Shown here piece after piece: positions 60,435-64,000 of a DNA stretch of 64,000 nucleotides. The DNA is from an uncultured Alphaproteobacteria bacterium (GTDB lineage: Bacteria; Pseudomonadota; Alphaproteobacteria; Rs-D84): the NCBI GenBank assembly GCA_944392595.1, contig CALXXD010000001.1, forward strand, positions 67,008-131,007, read 5' to 3'. The translations under genes and the position numbers were made by a program. The first letter of the stretch is position 1. Each line of letters begins with the position of its first letter. The notes beneath the pieces were generated by a model. That model searched no databases, was not told the DNA's origin, and was given only the letters and a program-made list of their open reading frames with translations.

Positions 60435-61684
60435 ACTTGTTCACCCCCCAGGAATGGAACAGCACCATAACGACCATTGATGTAATCTCGTTCCAGATTT
60501 TTATCAAACCTTGGGTTTATATCTGTCAATGGATACAAACGGCTTACACCTTCTTGGTCTTTTTCGGTGAACCATATCTCATCAACCCTCCATATTTCAT
60601 GTGACAATAGCAATGTATTATGAAGAACCGCTATAATCTGCCCCCCCATAGGATTGTTTAATAAACTTTGTAACAATACTTTGGATAGAAATGGGTGGAA
60701 TAAACTGTCAAATTCGTCCAGCAATAATAACTTGCTGCCTTCACTTTTTTTGAATGAATACAGCATAAAGCCAAGTTTGAACAGTTTCATTGTTCCAGCA
60801 GATTCGCGATTTGTTGGAAATGTTGCATCTCCGTGGTACATAACCAATTGACGGCTTATGATTTTACCATTTTCAAACGAGAAGAAGAAGTAATCTTCAT
60901 CAGCTTGGTGGCATAAAACACTTCCTTGGGTTAAAGGTGATAGATTAATAGACATCAATTTAGAATGTGGAAAATCAACTTCTTTGAAATCTATATCTGT
61001 TATCCCAAAATCGGCCTGTACCAATAAATTCATCAAGAACTTTTTGAATTCTGGAAATTTAAAATTGTGGTAAATATTCACTGGGTTGATATTAGTTTTG
61101 GGATCAAAATATCCGATACCCCGCAAGAATTGTACGGTATTCAATATATGTTGTTTATTTTCAACATTATTGTCAGCGATACCATCTATCAATAATTTTG
61201 ATATAACCGTTCTGTTTTTGGCAAAAGTACAATTCTTGTAGAACTTGTCTGTAAAGTTTTTACCAAATTCTTTTTCTATACCACTTCGTTTGAATACCAG
61301 ATGTTCTTTGTTCTTTTCAGCAAAATACAGTTCTTCATTGCTGATTTCTGTCTCTGTGACAGATATTTTATAACAATATCTGATATTATTAGATATGAAA
61401 TTGACTTCAAATTCTATTGGTTCTTTGTTGTTTAACATAAAGCGGTTAGAATTTAATACGGCAACTAAATCTCTATCACCTACGACAGTGAATTCTGGCA
61501 GCATTCTGATGCTGTGTAATAAATTACTTTTTCCGCTGGCATTTGCACCATAGATACCAACCCCAGACAATAACCCTTTGTCTAATATGTGTTCAGGGTG
61601 TTTCTGGATGGGTGTTTTTTCCATAGATAATGTAATTTTGTCCTTGAAAGATGAAAAATTAGAAACAGAGAAGTTTATAAGCAT
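60413..61684 (-). CDS. AAA15/21-family ATPase (AbiLi/RloA-like)
   Basis: 423 residues, OLD/AAA_15-like. N-terminal strand pair MLINFSVSNFSSFKDKITLS, Walker A IYGANASGKSNLL (46-53 core), a signature-like NRESAGTMKLFKLG (about 292-305), and Walker B KLLLLDEFDSLFHP (318-331). The D-loop and His-switch region QIIAVLHNTLLLS follows. Unlike OLD, no Toprim domain is fused; the next gene, RloB, probably supplies it. First gene of a three-gene operon, with a good promoter and palindrome upstream. Confidence 0.85.
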   Translation of the reverse strand: MLINFSVSNFSSFKDKITLSMEKTPIQKHPEHILDKGLLSGVGIYGANASGKSNLLHSIRMLPEFTVVGDRDLVAVLNSNRFMLNNKEPIEFEVNFISNNIRYCYKISVTETEISNEELYFAEKNKEHLVFKRSGIEKEFGKNFTDKFYKNCTFAKNRTVISKLLIDGIADNNVENKQHILNTVQFLRGIGYFDPKTNINPVNIYHNFKFPEFKKFLMNLLVQADFGITDIDFKEVDFPHSKLMSINLSPLTQGSVLCHQADEDYFFFSFENGKIISRQLVMYHGDATFPTNRESAGTMKLFKLGFMLYSFKKSEGSKLLLLDEFDSLFHPFLSKVLLQSLLNNPMGGQIIAVLHNTLLLSHEIWRVDEIWFTEKDQEGVSRLYPLTDINPRFDKNLERDYINGRYGAVPFLGGEQVWQEIIK

Positions 61685-61706
61685 ATTTTACCTCTTGTTT
61701 GATGCC

Positions 61707-61735
61707 ATATTATCAAAAAACGACTAAAAAGTCAA
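61707..61735 (-). promoter_or_regulatory. Promoter of the AAA-RloB-KAP operon
   Basis: On the minus strand TTGACT (61730-61735), 17-base spacer, TAATAT (61707-61712), then an AGAGG ribosome site before the AAA gene. Confidence 0.7.
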
Positions 61736-61738
61736 GAT

Positions 61739-61759
61739 AAATGTGATTTTTTCACATTT
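61739..61759. promoter_or_regulatory. Palindrome next to the -35 box of the AAA-RloB-KAP operon
   Basis: AAATGTGA (61739-61746) and TCACATTT (61752-61759) with a TTTTT spacer. It touches the -35 box, so it could be an operator, or a terminator of a plus-strand transcript. Confidence 0.5.
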
Positions 61760-61804
61760 AATTGTAAAAAATGCAATTTTTTTCATTTTTTTTAACTAAA
61801 AATG

Positions 61805-62070
61805 GTTCTTGTGTTTTCTTAGTTCTTGTGTAAAAATTCACCTTGAATCCAATGGGAATTGGGTTCGGGGCCGTAGCTGGCTTGTTTAAATCCGGTGCAG
61901 AAGCATCGATCCGGTGTTTTTTTGGTGTTTTTGCACCGTTAAATACCCCTGACTGATGGTCGGGGAGCTGATTGTTATACAACAGAATTAAATTCGAAGG
62001 CAATCAGGAGCAACATTGATTTAAACTGCTCAGCTAACTTTCCCGACCGCCTTTCCTTTGGCGGTTTTCT
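61805..62070 (+). other. Structured intergenic DNA, possible small RNA ahead of the DEAH helicase gene
   Basis: Tandem GTTCTTGTGT (61805-61814 and 61822-61831) are followed by direct ATCCGGTG copies, a CCCC...GAC/GTC...GGGG stem near 61948-61966, a CTGATTG/CAATCAG stem spanning about 61969-62007, and a terminator-like ACCGCC/GGCGGT hairpin (62046-62065) ending in TTTT. No convincing protein is encoded; a minus-strand frame (61758-62003) would need a TTG start. The order of repeats, stems and terminator fits a non-coding RNA of about 230 bases, but no known RNA family is recognised. Confidence 0.4.
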
Positions 62071-62115
62071 TATTGCCGTTCCCAGATGGATTTCAAAAAG
62101 GGGAATCTGGCTGCT

Positions 62116-64000
62116 ATGTCAAGGAAAATGCTTATTTATTGGTATACCACAAATAAACCATTTCAAGATATTGAACCTTGGACAACATATTGTTTGGGTG
62201 AAGTTGATCCGTATGCGAAAAAATATTTTGGAATGTCAAATGAAAATGCCGTTATTGCCAGAATAAAAGAAGAATTAGGTCGTTCAGCCAAAGATGGTGC
62301 CAGAATACGGTACAGTGATATTGAAAATATTGGCTATCAGTTGGTTGATTTCCCTAATCCTAAAAATAAAGAAAATCATTTTGATAAAGATGTATTTGCT
62401 GTTTTAAGAAATATAAATTGTCGGCAGATTTCTACGGAATGGTTTAATACTTCGCCAGATGAAATTAAACGAGTATTAAGGCATATAGAAACTGGCGAAC
62501 CATTAGGCGGAACATATACATTAAGAGCCAGACAACAAGAAGCCATTGATAAATTCAAACAGACAATTGATAGCAATCAAGATAGATTTGGTTTATTTGC
62601 TATGCCCAGATTCGGCAAAACAGTGGTATCGTTTGAAATGATAAATTATTTGTTCGAGAAATTCCCGGATAAAAAATATGTATTTTTTATATCCGCTAAA
62701 CTGGATGCCAAACAAGCGGTTCGTGAAGATTATTATAAATTTGATCAGTCGTGCAAATTCAAATTGTTTATATATGATTCTGATCAGATTGCTGGACCTG
62801 CGGAATTGGGAACTGATAAATGGTTGTTTTTTGCCAGCAAGCAATGGTTTGATAATAAGAGTATAGATGATATACATAAAATATTTCCGTCAGTAAATTC
62901 GGATGATTGTGCCGCGGTATTGTTTGATGAAGCTCATTTTTCCAGATTAACTCCGCGGGCAACCAGAACGATTGATATACTAAACCCAAAGGTGAAAATA
63001 GATATAACAGGAACTCCGTTCAGATTAAAATCCAATGAAGATTATAATGATAATAATTCGTATGTATATAGTGTATTGGATGAAGCAGAAGATTTTGAAC
63101 GGACGACAAATAAAAAAGAATTCAGATTAAAAAATCCGGAATTGATATACATAACACCTGAAAATGAATTCTTTAAGACGGATAGTAGTTTTTCTGATTT
63201 TTTTGATTCAGATGGTGCAAACGAACAAATTAAAAAATGGGTCAAGGCTACATTTTGGGGAGGCAAATTACATATAGAAGGTCAATCGCTGAATGTTCAG
63301 AATGCAATCGTTGTTGTGCCGCCCAGAAAACGGTATTGCGATTTGTTTGCAAATGCGGTCAATGAATTGGCACGGGACGAACATTTATCTATAATATGCA
63401 CCAGAACATCAACAACAGACGAAGATGATGATACATACATATCTGATAATGAATTACGGTTCAGGGAATGGAATCGTGAATGCAAAATAGATAAACAAAA
63501 TATACATTTATTGGTGACAATAGGTAAAGGGTTACAGGCTGTTTCTTTTCCAGATTGTCATTCGGTGATAATGATTTCTGATATGACTTCGCCAGAAAGT
63601 TATATTCAGGCAGCATTTCGTTGTAAAACCCCAAACGGAGTAAAAACAGAAGCATATGTAATTGACTATAATAAGGGTAGAACCTTGCAAATGATAGATA
63701 CATTTATTAAAAATCATTTGTATGTCAGGGCTTGTGATAATAATTATAAACAAGAATACGAAAAAGCATTATCAACAATTCAAATTCGTGATCATACACT
63801 GACTCGTCAGAATTATACTTTTGAAGAAATTTTCAATACTTTTACTTCCAGTTGGAAAATAGAAAAAATTACAGATTCTGTTGATTTTGATATTGCACGA
63901 ATTGCCAGTAAAATAGATTTATCAAATGTAAAATTAAGTGATTTACAAAAACCACATGCACTGCAATTACAGTTATCTGACCGTGGGGACGATTATGAAG
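62116..64000 (+). CDS. DEAD/DEAH-box helicase of restriction type (3' end outside window)
   Basis: 628 residues are visible and the frame runs off the right edge. From the ATG at 62116 (GGGG 12 bases upstream), the first 145 residues contain a T5orf172/GIY-YIG-reminiscent end (STEWFNTSPDEIKRVLRHI), only weakly recognisable. Helicase motifs: Walker A-like FAMPRFGKTVVSFEM at about 161-175, DEAH in VLFDEAHFSRL at 271, TGTPFRLKS, and motif VI-like YIQAAFRCKT. Such proteins are restriction or defense translocases. It is transcribed away from the AAA operon. An internal ATG at 62128 is an alternative start. Confidence 0.8.
   Translation, partial: MSRKMLIYWYTTNKPFQDIEPWTTYCLGEVDPYAKKYFGMSNENAVIARIKEELGRSAKDGARIRYSDIENIGYQLVDFPNPKNKENHFDKDVFAVLRNINCRQISTEWFNTSPDEIKRVLRHIETGEPLGGTYTLRARQQEAIDKFKQTIDSNQDRFGLFAMPRFGKTVVSFEMINYLFEKFPDKKYVFFISAKLDAKQAVREDYYKFDQSCKFKLFIYDSDQIAGPAELGTDKWLFFASKQWFDNKSIDDIHKIFPSVNSDDCAAVLFDEAHFSRLTPRATRTIDILNPKVKIDITGTPFRLKSNEDYNDNNSYVYSVLDEAEDFERTTNKKEFRLKNPELIYITPENEFFKTDSSFSDFFDSDGANEQIKKWVKATFWGGKLHIEGQSLNVQNAIVVVPPRKRYCDLFANAVNELARDEHLSIICTRTSTTDEDDDTYISDNELRFREWNRECKIDKQNIHLLVTIGKGLQAVSFPDCHSVIMISDMTSPESYIQAAFRCKTPNGVKTEAYVIDYNKGRTLQMIDTFIKNHLYVRACDNNYKQEYEKALSTIQIRDHTLTRQNYTFEEIFNTFTSSWKIEKITDSVDFDIARIASKIDLSNVKLSDLQKPHALQLQLSDRGDDYE

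Noticed and set aside
61758-62003. Minus-strand coding region of about 80 residues
   Set aside because: It would need a TTG start without a clear ribosome site and overlaps the AAA operon's upstream palindrome. Composition does not stand out as protein; kept only as a remote possibility of a phage-type small protein.
61805-62070. tmRNA, RNase P RNA, 6S or signal-recognition RNA
   Set aside because: None of the conserved cores of these RNAs could be found on either strand.

Overview
The window comes from the chromosome of an alphaproteobacterium with compact, gene-dense DNA. The grounds are the alpha-type SspB, the rsmG-parA-parB cluster, the split MacA/MacB/TolC genes, an rvh-like virB3-virB4 pair, a eukaryote-like (type 2) isoleucyl-tRNA synthetase of the kind known from Rickettsiales, and short versions of several housekeeping proteins (MnmG, GpsA, TopA, DnaG). 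A host-associated or gut lineage near Rickettsiales, Holosporales or RF32 would fit, but the sequence alone does not settle the genus. TGA is used as a stop throughout.

Layout. Positions 1-8000: end of a SurA-like chaperone, rlmN, an OmpA lipoprotein, a glycosyltransferase, tRNA-Val(TAC) followed by hairpin repeats, ybaB, pnp, infC (AUU start) and a uracil-DNA glycosylase-like gene. 8000-15500: pal, the parB-parA-rsmG cluster with two parS-like palindromes, a TPR membrane protein, gpsA, sspB-recF, and tRNA-Cys with a duplicated 3' end. 15500-24300: a tolC-macA-macB efflux set, mreB, rnpA-yidD, accBC and a GIY-YIG nuclease. 24300-28200: REP-like palindromes, a decayed tRNA, tRNA-Val(GAC), metG, and a queH gene split in frame by a DUF559 nuclease domain framed by inverted repeats. 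28200-50000: fabD-fabG-mnmG, tRNA-Thr, ileS, nth, pheST, rplT-rpmI, the mreCD-mrdA-rodA shape operon, topA-dnaG, ychF, and an orphan SufD-like protein. 50000-56660: a putative zinc peptidase, rpmJ, a 200-bp cluster of TGTTGAAAA-type repeats ahead of virB3-virB4, a secreted HExxH protein, an ABC-F ATPase and a lipocalin-like lipoprotein.

From about 56670 to the right edge is a visibly AT-richer island. It begins at a 3' fragment of a tRNA-Met gene and carries a serine recombinase, a three-gene operon (AAA ATPase, RloB, membrane KAP-type NTPase), and the start of a DEAH helicase of restriction type. It reads as a mobile defense island; its far end lies outside the window.

The two most unusual loci are the nuclease domain nested in queH, which fits a palindrome-bounded mobile element that inserts without breaking the reading frame, and the AAA-RloB-KAP operon, which joins an AbiL-like pair to a membrane STAND/KAP-like NTPase.
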